Below are positions 45,143 through 53,099 of a stretch of DNA of 64,000 nt, in pieces. The stretch's first letter is position 1, and the number at the start of each line of letters is the position of its first letter. The stretch lies in contig CAIWCD010000014.1 in assembly GCA_903911145.1 (NCBI GenBank), positions 124,001 to 188,000 on the forward strand, in the 5' to 3' direction. The translations under genes were made by a program, and so were the position numbers. The notes beneath the pieces are model-generated. The model ran no database searches, was not told the DNA's origin, and saw only the letters and a program-made list of their open reading frames with translations. This stretch comes from an uncultured delta proteobacterium. GTDB taxonomy: Bacteria > Myxococcota > Myxococcia > Myxococcales > 40CM-4-68-19.

Positions 45143-46477
45143 ATGCGAATCCTCTGGCACTGTGAAGATCGCGCGGGGCCTGCGATGGCCGGGCCCGCCA
45201 TCCGTGCGGTCGAGCTCGCGGCTCGTCTGGCGGCGAAGCACGAGGTGACGCTGGCCTGTCCGGGGGCGAGCGACCTTCCAGCCGCGCTGCGTGAGGCCCG
45301 CGGTGCGGGCTCTGCAGGGCGATCGTTTGCAGTGCGTGAACTCGAGGAAGGCGCGAGCGTGCGTGCGCTGCTCGAGGAGTTGCAGGCCGATGTGCTCGTC
45401 GCGCAGGGCTTCGGATTTCCCGCGCGCGATCTGCTGTCGCTCCCGTCGGACGTGCGCCTCGTTCTCGACCTCTACGATCCGGTGCTGCTCGAGTTGCTCG
45501 CCCGCGCGGGATCGGCTCCCGATGCGCAGACGCGCCTGCATCTGCTCGCGGTTCGCGCGCGCCTGCTCTTCCTCCTCGCGCGCGCCGATCACATTCTCTG
45601 CGCGTCGCAGCGGCAGCGCGCGTTCTGGCTCGGCTGGCTCGGCGCGGTGGCTCGACTCACTCCGGAATCGCTCGCGCAGGATCCCGCGGCGCACGCATTG
45701 CTCGCGGTTGTCCCGTTCGGAATCGAGGAGCGCGCGTGCATTCCCGACCTCGGTGCACTTCCAGCGAAGCAGCTGCGGGCCGCTGCTGGCGCGGCCGAGC
45801 ACGTCGTTCTCTGGTGGGGCGGTCTCTGGGATTGGATGGATCCGTGCACGGCGGTGCAGGCGATCGCGCGCCTGCGCGGCGAGGGAATGAGCGTTGCGCT
45901 CGTCCTCCCCGCGGGCAATCGTCCTGGCGCCGCGCCGATGCAGGCTGCGCAGCTTGCGGAGGACGAGGCGCGCCGTCTTTCGCTCTGGCAACGCGGCGTC
46001 GATCGCCTCCCCGAATGGATCCCGTATGCGCAGCGCGGTCCGCTGCTCGCGTCGGCGTCGATCGCCGTGAGTTGCCACTCGCCTTCGCTCGAGGCGGAGT
46101 TGGCGTTTCGCACGCGGCTGCTCGACTGCGTCTGGGCGCGGCTTCCGGTCATCGCGACCGCTGGCGATGAACTCTCCGCGCGCGCAGAGCGTGAAGGGTG
46201 GGGCGCTGCCGTGGCTCCTCATGATCCAGCCGCGCTCGCCGATGCGCTCCAGCGGTTGCTCGAGGGAAACTCCAATCGTTCTGCTCGCGCGGCCGCAGCG
46301 AATGCCTCTGCGCACTACGCGTGGGATCTCTCTGCGGCTCCTCTCCTTGCGCTGCTCGACGCACCTGCTCCCGCGCGCCCCGCCGCATCGGGCGCGCTCA
46401 TGCCGGAGCTTCACGGTGCGCAACTCGGAGAGCTTGCAGGCGTGGCGCTCGGCAAGCTCTGGCGCGCTTTGCGATAG
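45143..46477 (+). CDS. GT4-like glycosyltransferase
   Basis: 444 residues with a Rossmann-type N-terminal half (MRILWHCEDRAGPAMAGPAIRAVELAARLA) and a C-terminal half with a WGGLWDW donor-domain start and an LRGEGMSVALVLPAG segment. The usual EX7E donor motif is not clear: the equivalent stretch reads CHSPSLEAELAFRTRLLD. It probably assembles the glycan exported by the ABC pair just upstream; sugar specificity is unknown. Confidence 0.72.
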   Translation: MRILWHCEDRAGPAMAGPAIRAVELAARLAAKHEVTLACPGASDLPAALREARGAGSAGRSFAVRELEEGASVRALLEELQADVLVAQGFGFPARDLLSLPSDVRLVLDLYDPVLLELLARAGSAPDAQTRLHLLAVRARLLFLLARADHILCASQRQRAFWLGWLGAVARLTPESLAQDPAAHALLAVVPFGIEERACIPDLGALPAKQLRAAAGAAEHVVLWWGGLWDWMDPCTAVQAIARLRGEGMSVALVLPAGNRPGAAPMQAAQLAEDEARRLSLWQRGVDRLPEWIPYAQRGPLLASASIAVSCHSPSLEAELAFRTRLLDCVWARLPVIATAGDELSARAEREGWGAAVAPHDPAALADALQRLLEGNSNRSARAAAANASAHYAWDLSAAPLLALLDAPAPARPAASGALMPELHGAQLGELAGVALGKLWRALR

Positions 46478-46542
46478 CGCGCGCGGGTCGCACAACTCTC
46501 CGCGTATTTCTGTTTGCGCATTTGCGGCTAGAGTGCGCGCCC

Positions 46543-47484
46543 GTGCCAGAGCCTCTGATTTCTCCCGACGCAGCAGAGACGCAAAAGCCCTCGCGCGGTG
46601 GCGTGATCGGTGCGCTCGTGCGGGCGATGCGTCCGCGCCAGTGGGCGAAGAACGTCTTCGTCTTCGCGGGCCTCGTCTTCGCGGGAAAGCTCTTCGATAG
46701 CTCCGCGCTCCTCGACTCGCTCGCGGCCTTCGCATCGTTCTCGGCCGCTGCCAGCGCGGTCTATCTCGTCAACGACGTCGCCGATCGCAAGGCCGACGCG
46801 CACCATCCCGAGAAGCGCCATCGCCCGATCGCAGCGGGTCAACTTCCGGTCTGGCTCGCGCTCTCTGCAGCGGCGGTTCTCTGCCTCGGCGGCCTGCTTA
46901 CCGCGCGCGCACTCTCGCTCTCCACGCTCGCCACGCTCGGCATCTATCTCGCGCTGCAAGTCGCCTACAGCCTCGCGCTCAAGCGCGTCTTCCTCGTCGA
47001 TTCATTCGTCGTCGCCATCGGCTTCGTGCTGCGGGCCGCGATGGGCGCGGAGGCGGTGCGCGCAGAGATCTCGCCGTGGCTGCTCGTCTGCTCGTTCCTG
47101 CTCGCGCTCTTTCTCGTGCTCGGCAAGCGGCGGCGCGAGGTGGAGCTGCTCGGCGCGGGCGCAGGAGATCACCGCCCGGTGCTCGCGGGCTACAACGCGC
47201 CGCTCGTCGATGGATGGCTCACCGCGCTCTCGGGCGCGACCATCGTGGCCTTCGCGCTCTACACGCAGTCGCCGCGCACGGTGGAACATTTCGGCACGAC
47301 CGCGCTCGTCTACACGGTCCCGTTCGTCGTCTACGCGCTCTTCCGCTACCAGGCGATGATCGTCAGCGGCGGCGGCGGCGATCCGACCGCGGCCGTGCTG
47401 CGCGACAAGGGCATCCTCGTCGCCGTGGCCGCGTGGGCGCTGACGGCCTGCGCGATCATCTACGGGCCGGCCTGGATGAAGTAG
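46543..47484 (+). CDS. UbiA-family decaprenyl-phosphate phosphoribosyltransferase-like
   Basis: 313 residues with eight to nine helices. LVNDVADRKAD and the HPEKRHRPIAAG segment match the DPPR synthase branch of UbiA, which attaches phosphoribose to a polyprenyl phosphate. In mycobacteria that step leads to the arabinose donor for cell-wall glycans. No DprE1/E2-like epimerase is present in the window. Its place after a GT and an ABC exporter suggests a ribose- or arabinose-containing glycan. It starts at GTG. Confidence 0.8.
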   Translation: MPEPLISPDAAETQKPSRGGVIGALVRAMRPRQWAKNVFVFAGLVFAGKLFDSSALLDSLAAFASFSAAASAVYLVNDVADRKADAHHPEKRHRPIAAGQLPVWLALSAAAVLCLGGLLTARALSLSTLATLGIYLALQVAYSLALKRVFLVDSFVVAIGFVLRAAMGAEAVRAEISPWLLVCSFLLALFLVLGKRRREVELLGAGAGDHRPVLAGYNAPLVDGWLTALSGATIVAFALYTQSPRTVEHFGTTALVYTVPFVVYALFRYQAMIVSGGGGDPTAAVLRDKGILVAVAAWALTACAIIYGPAWMK

Positions 47485-47495
47485 TCGGTACTCAA

Positions 47496-47539
47496 AGCAT
47501 CTCGCGCGGACCGCGCTGGGAGCGGGTCTGCGAGATGCT
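47496..47539. terminator. Strong hairpin between convergent genes
   Basis: AGCATCTCGC (47496-47505) pairs perfectly with GCGAGATGCT (47530-47539), with a further partly paired GACC/GGGTC core. It lies between the convergent DPPR-like and HEAT-repeat genes and has no long T run, so it is a plausible two-way transcription barrier. Confidence 0.5.
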
Positions 47540-47561
47540 GATGCATGCGCCCCCGCTTGGG

Positions 47562-48467
47562 CTATGCCTGAACCTTGCGCGCAATCCGCGCCTTGTTGTC
47601 GAGCTTGTACCCCTCAGGCAGCGCTGCCTCGACCTTGGGCGCAAAGCCCTTCACGTCCCAGCCCGCGTCGGCGAGATGCCCAGCGAGCGCCTCGGTGGTG
47701 CGCGCGTTCTTCTGCTCGTGCGCGCGAACCAGCGCGAGAATCAGCGGCTCCCGCCCCGCAACTGCCGCGGCTTCGATCGCTGCCTGCTCGACGGAATCAG
47801 GCTTCGCTGAATTCGCGAGCGCGCTCCCGTCTGCGCCTGGCGCGGCTTTCCCGCTCGCTGCCGGATCTGCATCGGCGTTCGCTGCCGCCGCTGCCTCTCC
47901 CTTGCGCGCAGCCGGATGGGCCTGCGCCGCGATCGCCTGCGCCGCCGCGATGACGACGTCGTCATCCATGTCCTCGAGGAACGGAAGTGCCGCCGAGACC
48001 GCCTCGCCGCTGCGGTGATGCGCGAGCGCGTGGAGCAGCAGCACTTTCTTCTCGGGCACGCGCGCGTACTCGACGGCCGCTTTTTTCAGCGTCTCGATGA
48101 GCACATTCACGACTTCAAACTCGGGAACCAGATCGGCGAGCGCCTGCAGCGGCCAGCTGATCTCGTCGCGCGTGGCGATGAACTTCTTGAGCGCCGGCAG
48201 CGCGGCCTCGTCGGCGTCGACGATGAGATCGAGTGCGCGATGCTTCTCTTCGTCATCCGTGATTCCCGGATCGACGCGGATGGTGAAGCGCATCAGCAGC
48301 GCCTCGACCGCAGCGGTGCTCTTCATCTCGCCGAGTTCTTCGATCGCGCCCTGGCGATTCTCCGGCGGCCCGAACTTCTCGAGCACCTTCTTCTGCATCT
48401 TGGCGATGGCGCGCACGTCGCGCTCTTCCTTGGTACCGCCGATGCCGAGCATGTCGAAGAGGCCCAT
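47562..48467 (-). CDS. HEAT-repeat-like scaffold protein
   Basis: 301 residues. The middle part (about 45-190) is a series of helical pairs with HEAT spacing (AVEALLMRF, ALPALKKFI, EAVSAALPFLEDMDDDVVIAAAQAI). An alanine/glycine-rich low-complexity stretch (about 195-225) separates a final helical domain. No enzyme motif is present. It lies 71 bases downstream of dnaJ in the same direction; a link is possible but unproven. Confidence 0.65.
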   Translation of the reverse strand: MGLFDMLGIGGTKEERDVRAIAKMQKKVLEKFGPPENRQGAIEELGEMKSTAAVEALLMRFTIRVDPGITDDEEKHRALDLIVDADEAALPALKKFIATRDEISWPLQALADLVPEFEVVNVLIETLKKAAVEYARVPEKKVLLLHALAHHRSGEAVSAALPFLEDMDDDVVIAAAQAIAAQAHPAARKGEAAAAANADADPAASGKAAPGADGSALANSAKPDSVEQAAIEAAAVAGREPLILALVRAHEQKNARTTEALAGHLADAGWDVKGFAPKVEAALPEGYKLDNKARIARKVQA

Positions 48468-48538
48468 GTGCCGATGCTCCTCTGAAAATCGTGGCCGCGC
48501 CTATGCGCGCAGTTCTTGAACGAAGGGGCGGCGATCTA

Positions 48539-49693
48539 TCACAGCGCGAGGTCGCGCCGCACGTCGTTCGGGTAGAGCTTCGCGAGCTCCTCCGCTGCTG
48601 CGCGGGCCGCATCGCTCTCGGGGGGAACCTGGATCTGCACGACGACGTAGAGATCGCCGCGCGGCGTTTCAGCGCCGCCCTTGAGCGACGGCAGTCCGCG
48701 ACCGCGCAGGCGCAGCTTGCGCGAGCTCTGCGAGCCGGGAGGGATCTTCAGCTTGACCGGGCCCTCGAACGTTGGCGCGGTGACCTCGCCCCCGAGCAGC
48801 GCCTCGCCGACGGTGATCGGCAGATCGAGAAAGAGGTCGCGTCCCTCGACGCGGACGCGCTCGTGGGGCCGGACGGTGATCCGCAGGTAGAGATCTCCCG
48901 CGGGGCCGCCGTTGCGCGCAGGCGCGCCTTGTCCGGGCAAGCGCACGCGCGAGCCAGTCTCGACGCCAGCGGGGATGCGCACCTTGAGCCGCACCAGCTC
49001 TTCCTTCTGGCCCTCGCCGTTGCAGACGAGGCACTGCTCGCGGACCTTGCCCTCGCCGCGGCAGCGTGGGCACATGCGACGGCCGCGCAGCTCGCCGACG
49101 CCGTTGCAGTCGGGGCAGTTCGTCACCTTCGAGCCGGTGCGCACGCCTGTGCCGTTGCAGTCCGCGCAGCGCACGGGCTTGCGCACCGAGAGTTCGCGCT
49201 CGGAGCCAAGCACTGCGTCGCGCAAGTCGACCGACAGCTCGCTTTCGGAGTCCGCCCCCGGTCCGTTCTCCTCGTCGAACGACTCCTGCCGGGCTCGCCG
49301 TCCGCGCGACGAATCGCGCTGCGAGAAGAAGTCGCCGAACATGCTGCCGAGATCGCCGGGATCAAATCCGCCGCCACCAGCGCGGCCGCCCGCGAATGAT
49401 CCGCTCTGATACTCCTCGGCCTGCTTCTGATAATCGCGGACCGCGCGCGCCTTCTTCTCGTCGAAGCCACTCTTGGTGGCCATCTCGCCGAACTCGTCGT
49501 AGAGGCCGCGCTTCTTCGCGTCGCCGAGCGTGTCGTAGGCGACGGAGACGTCCTTGAACCGCTCCTCGGCCTTCTTGTCGCCCGGATGCGAATCGGGATG
49601 CAGCTTCTTCGCGAGCTTGCGGTAGGCCTTCTTGATCTCATCGGCGGAGGCGGAGCGAGGCACGCCGAGAATTGAGTAGAGGTCCTGTGGCAC
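48539..49693 (-). CDS. dnaJ: DnaJ-family Hsp40 chaperone
   Basis: 384 residues with the full class I plan: J domain with His32-Pro33-Asp34, a Gly-rich linker (about 115-135), a four-repeat zinc domain (CADCNGTG, CPDCNGVG, CPRCRGEG, CLVCNGEG) and the C-terminal substrate domain. It delivers unfolded proteins to DnaK. An acidic patch lies before the zinc domain. dnaK and grpE are not in the window, so this may be a second copy. Confidence 0.92.
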   Translation of the reverse strand: MPQDLYSILGVPRSASADEIKKAYRKLAKKLHPDSHPGDKKAEERFKDVSVAYDTLGDAKKRGLYDEFGEMATKSGFDEKKARAVRDYQKQAEEYQSGSFAGGRAGGGGFDPGDLGSMFGDFFSQRDSSRGRRARQESFDEENGPGADSESELSVDLRDAVLGSERELSVRKPVRCADCNGTGVRTGSKVTNCPDCNGVGELRGRRMCPRCRGEGKVREQCLVCNGEGQKEELVRLKVRIPAGVETGSRVRLPGQGAPARNGGPAGDLYLRITVRPHERVRVEGRDLFLDLPITVGEALLGGEVTAPTFEGPVKLKIPPGSQSSRKLRLRGRGLPSLKGGAETPRGDLYVVVQIQVPPESDAARAAAEELAKLYPNDVRRDLAL

Positions 49694-49798
49694 GGCTGGA
49701 CCATAAGCATCGAAGCATGGGGGGTCAACGAAGGGCGGCGAATTTTTCCCGCGCGCAAATTGGCCCGGCGAGCGAGCGGTGGATTAGAAGTGCGGCTG
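49694..49798. promoter_or_regulatory. Divergent promoter region between dnaJ and SurA-like gene
   Basis: 105 bases separate divergent starts. An AT-rich AATTTTT lies at about 49740-49746. No clear heat-shock CIRCE repeat (TTAGCACTC-type) or sigma-32 site is visible, so control of dnaJ cannot be read from it. Confidence 0.35.
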
Positions 49799-50488
49799 AT
49801 GCGCTCTCTTCGTCTGCCTCTCGCGCTGCTCGTCGCTCTCACGCTGTCGATGCGTGCACGCGCCGACGCGACGCCGCGTCGCCTGCTCGACGAGGTCGTC
49901 GCGGTGGTCGAGGCGCAGTCGATCACGCTCTCCGATCTTGCGAGCGAGACGCGCATCGAGTTGGTGCTCGATCGCGGTGCGCAGATGGCGACGGTGCCAC
50001 TCTCGCGCGGCCTGCTCGCCGCTTCGCTGCGCAAGCTGCTCCAGGAACGCCTGGTGCTCGTCGAGGTGGAGCGGTTGCGTCTGGGCGAGCCGGACCGTGT
50101 GGAGCTCGACAAGAGGCGCCGGAATCTCCGCGAGCGCTTTCCATCGCAGGCGCGCTACGAGCAGTTTCTGCGCTCACTCGAAATGACCGACGAAGAGGTC
50201 GAGGCCGTGCTCGGGCGGGCGCTGAGGGTCGAGCGATATCTCGACAATCGGCTCCGGCTGACCTCGCAGCTGCGCGGGACCGAACTGGCCGATGCGGCCG
50301 CCGCGCAGGGAGGGCTCGCGAAGATGACGCGCGCGCAGCAGGAGGCGCTGCGGCGCGCGGTCTCGCAGGCGAAATACGATCGGCAGCTGCAGGAGCTTCT
50401 CGCCGATCTGCGCAAGCGCACATTGGTTCGCATCCTCGATCCGATCGAGCAGGGCAGCTCCGACGCCGACGCGCCGGCGGGGAAGTAG
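49799..50488 (+). CDS. SurA N-domain-like periplasmic chaperone protein
   Basis: 229 residues with a signal peptide (1-21, ending SMRARADAT). The next segment LLDEVVAVVEAQSITLSDLASE matches the start of SurA/PpiC chaperone domains, and the rest is helical, as in SurA_N. No parvulin PPIase domain follows, so if related it is a chaperone-only form. Downstream are rimI and pyrD in the same direction. Confidence 0.62.
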   Translation: MRSLRLPLALLVALTLSMRARADATPRRLLDEVVAVVEAQSITLSDLASETRIELVLDRGAQMATVPLSRGLLAASLRKLLQERLVLVEVERLRLGEPDRVELDKRRRNLRERFPSQARYEQFLRSLEMTDEEVEAVLGRALRVERYLDNRLRLTSQLRGTELADAAAAQGGLAKMTRAQQEALRRAVSQAKYDRQLQELLADLRKRTLVRILDPIEQGSSDADAPAGK

Positions 50489-50494
50489 CGGATC

Positions 50495-51001
50495 TTGACG
50501 ACGCGGGATGCGACAGGCGCGCTAGCGGTCCTCCGTGCGGCGCAGCGCGACGATCTCGACGCGATCCTCGCCATCGAGGCGGTCTCCTATCGGCATCCCT
50601 GGACGCGCGCGATGTTCGAGCGCGAGTTCGAGCAGGCGTGGAGCAGCATTCTCGTCGCATCCGAAACGCACGCGGATGGCTCCCAGCGCGGACATGCGCG
50701 CGTGGTCGGCTTCATCATCTTCTGGCGCGTGCAGGACGAATTCCATCTGCTCAACGTCGCTGTTGCAGAGGACGCGCGGCGACGCGGCATCGGGACGCTG
50801 CTGCTCAACGAGCTCGATACGCGCGCGCGTTCGGCCGACGCAGCCGTCATCACACTCGAGGTTCGTGCCGCTTCGAAGGGAGCGCAGGAACTCTATCGCC
50901 AGCTGGGATATCGGCAGGTCGGCCTGCGGAAGAACTACTATGCCGACGAGGGCGAGGACGCGGTCGTGATGTTGTGCGAGTTGCGCAATCGCGGATTCTA
51001 A
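50495..51001 (+). CDS. rimI: Ribosomal-protein-alanine N-acetyltransferase-like GNAT
   Basis: 168 residues, GNAT fold. LLNVAVAEDARRRGIGTLL is the acetyl-CoA-binding motif A; the C-terminal YYADEGEDAVVM matches RimI. The only plausible start is TTG at 50495. RimI acetylates the N-terminus of ribosomal protein S18. It sits six bases after the SurA-like gene. Confidence 0.82.
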   Translation: MTTRDATGALAVLRAAQRDDLDAILAIEAVSYRHPWTRAMFEREFEQAWSSILVASETHADGSQRGHARVVGFIIFWRVQDEFHLLNVAVAEDARRRGIGTLLLNELDTRARSADAAVITLEVRAASKGAQELYRQLGYRQVGLRKNYYADEGEDAVVMLCELRNRGF

Positions 51002-51019
51002 AGCGCGGAGAACCACACG

Positions 51020-52129
51020 ATGATGAACTGGCTCTATCGGCGCTTGCGTCCGCTGCTCTTTCTCCTCGAACCGGAGCTTGCGCACGGACTCGTCGGGGCC
51101 TTTCTCCGTGCCTGGTCGCGGCTGGCACCGGCCCCGCGCGCAATCGGAATCTCACTCGCGCCTCCTCTCGCGGCTCGCTTGCGACAGACACTGCTCGGGA
51201 TTCGCTTTGACAGTCCAATCGGGCTCGCAGCGGGTCTCGACAAAGGCAGCGTGCTCGCACCGGCCTGCTTCCGCCTCGGGTTCGGCTTCGTTGAAATCGG
51301 CAGCATGACGCCCCGACCGCAGAGTGGAAATCCCCGGCCGCGCATGTTTCGCATTCCACGCGCGCGGGCCTTAATCAACCGCATGGGGTTCAACAACGAC
51401 GGCCTCGCGCTGGTCTCGGCGCGGCTCGCCCGCCTCCCGCGCCAGCCCGGACCTGTTGGCATCAATCTCGGTAAGAACAAAGATACGCCCAACGAGCAGG
51501 CGAGCGACGATTACATCGCTGGGATCCGCGCGCTGTCGCCCTACGCCGATTACTTCGCGATCAACGTGTCGAGCCCGAATACCCCGGGTCTGCGCGATCT
51601 GCAGAGTGCGGCCGAGCTCTCCCGCCTCATCCAATCGATTGTCCGCGTTCGCAATGAACTCGCGGCGCAGCCGGGGGCACGGCATATCCCGATATTCGTC
51701 AAGCTATCGCCGGATGAATCGGACGAGAGCCTCGGGTCGATTGCACGGGGCGCGAAGGAGTGGGGCGCGGATGGTTTGATTGCCACCAATACAACTCTCG
51801 CGCGCACAGGCGTCGAATCGGAGGCGGCCTCTGCGCAGGCGGGAGGACTTTCGGGTGAGCCACTGCGCGCGCGTGCGCTCGCTGCTTGCAAGCTGCTCTA
51901 TCGCGAGACGCGCGGGACCATGCCGATCATCGGCGTCGGCGGCATTGCCACCGCGCAGGACGCCTATGCGCGCATTCGCGCGGGCGCGAGTCTGGTGCAG
52001 CTCTATTCGTCGCTCGTTTTTGAAGGCCCGTCGGTGGCGGGCGATATCGCCAAGGGGCTTTCGCAACTGCTCGAGCGGGATGGGCTGACGCTCCCGGAAG
52101 CGATTGGTCGCGACGCGGCCTTGGAATGA
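51020..52129 (+). CDS. pyrD: Quinone-dependent dihydroorotate dehydrogenase (class 2)
   Basis: 369 residues. An N-terminal amphipathic helix marks the membrane-linked class 2 enzyme; GLAAGLDKG, FVEIGSMTPRPQ and the active-site serine region FAINVSSPNTPGL follow, and VGGIATAQDAY ends the FMN site. It oxidises dihydroorotate to orotate in pyrimidine synthesis. A TTA leucine codon at about 51372 marks the start of a stretch with TTA codons that extends into the downstream - strand operon. Confidence 0.94.
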   Translation: MMNWLYRRLRPLLFLLEPELAHGLVGAFLRAWSRLAPAPRAIGISLAPPLAARLRQTLLGIRFDSPIGLAAGLDKGSVLAPACFRLGFGFVEIGSMTPRPQSGNPRPRMFRIPRARALINRMGFNNDGLALVSARLARLPRQPGPVGINLGKNKDTPNEQASDDYIAGIRALSPYADYFAINVSSPNTPGLRDLQSAAELSRLIQSIVRVRNELAAQPGARHIPIFVKLSPDESDESLGSIARGAKEWGADGLIATNTTLARTGVESEAASAQAGGLSGEPLRARALAACKLLYRETRGTMPIIGVGGIATAQDAYARIRAGASLVQLYSSLVFEGPSVAGDIAKGLSQLLERDGLTLPEAIGRDAALE

Positions 52130-52141
52130 AACCCCATTCGA

Positions 52142-53098
52142 CTATGCGGCCAGTGCGTTCGACGAACTCTGCTGCGATTGCTCATCCTGTTCGATCGGGC
52201 CGAGCAGTGTGCGGAAGGCAGCCATCGTGACTGACGCGAGCGAGAGTCCGATGATGATATCGAGCATGTAATGGTGGTTGAGATAGACCGCCGAGAAGCA
52301 GACGAGAAGCCAATAGGCGACCGCGGGCGCGCGGAACTTCGGCAATACCCAACCATAGAACATCGCCAGAAACGGATAGACGACGTGGAGGCTGGGGATC
52401 GCGCCGAAGACGTCGGCGCTCTTGCCATAGAAGCCCTGCATGATCGGCATACCGACCAGCTGATCGAATCGAATCGCGCCGGCGGGCGAGGCGTGGACGG
52501 AGAAATCGGCGATGAATCCGTGGGCCGCGACATACCAGGGCGGTGCGGCGGGATAGGTGTAATAGAAGCTGAAGCCAATGAAATTGGCGGCGACGAAGAC
52601 CCAGGCAAAGCGAATCGCACGACGCTCCCTGCCCGAGAAGTAGAGATAGAGCGTTAATAAGACTGACTCGCCGACGAAGAAGAACGGCGTGTAGGCGAGG
52701 CCGCAGACAAAATCGAGGAACGGGATGGTCCGCTTCTGCCACCACTCGTTGGGCGTGACGATTCCCGCTGCGTCATTAATCCCGAAGAAGTGCTTATCGA
52801 ACTCATAGGGCTCGCGCAGATGGACGGTCGGCGAGCGGATGGCGTCCGCGTACCAGCGCATGGAATCGTAGACGACGACATAGAGGAGAAACGGAAACAC
52901 GATTCTCGCCAGCCGGCGCGACTCATCGGACCAGAGCGCGAAGCCGAAAATGACCACCGTCGCGAGCGCGTGCACCAGGTCGAGCCCTCCGACGGACTGG
53001 AGCGCGATCGGGTAGAGAACGCAGAATACGGGAACGACCGCCTTGAAGATCCAATGGGCGCGACGGAGTTGCTCCGCGCGCTGGGTAATCGTCAGCAC
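52142..53098 (-). CDS. PAP2-family membrane phosphatase/transferase (IPC-synthase-like)
   Basis: 318 residues, about six to seven helices. The PAP2 motifs are IPSLHVVYP and NHHYMLD, separated as in PAP2_3 enzymes related to inositol phosphorylceramide synthase. Such proteins remove or transfer a lipid head group. The GTG start follows the MMPL stop with one base between. It is the last gene of a four-gene - strand operon and contains two TTA codons. Confidence 0.75.
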   Translation of the reverse strand: MLTITQRAEQLRRAHWIFKAVVPVFCVLYPIALQSVGGLDLVHALATVVIFGFALWSDESRRLARIVFPFLLYVVVYDSMRWYADAIRSPTVHLREPYEFDKHFFGINDAAGIVTPNEWWQKRTIPFLDFVCGLAYTPFFFVGESVLLTLYLYFSGRERRAIRFAWVFVAANFIGFSFYYTYPAAPPWYVAAHGFIADFSVHASPAGAIRFDQLVGMPIMQGFYGKSADVFGAIPSLHVVYPFLAMFYGWVLPKFRAPAVAYWLLVCFSAVYLNHHYMLDIIIGLSLASVTMAAFRTLLGPIEQDEQSQQSSSNALAA

Positions 53099-53099
53099 G

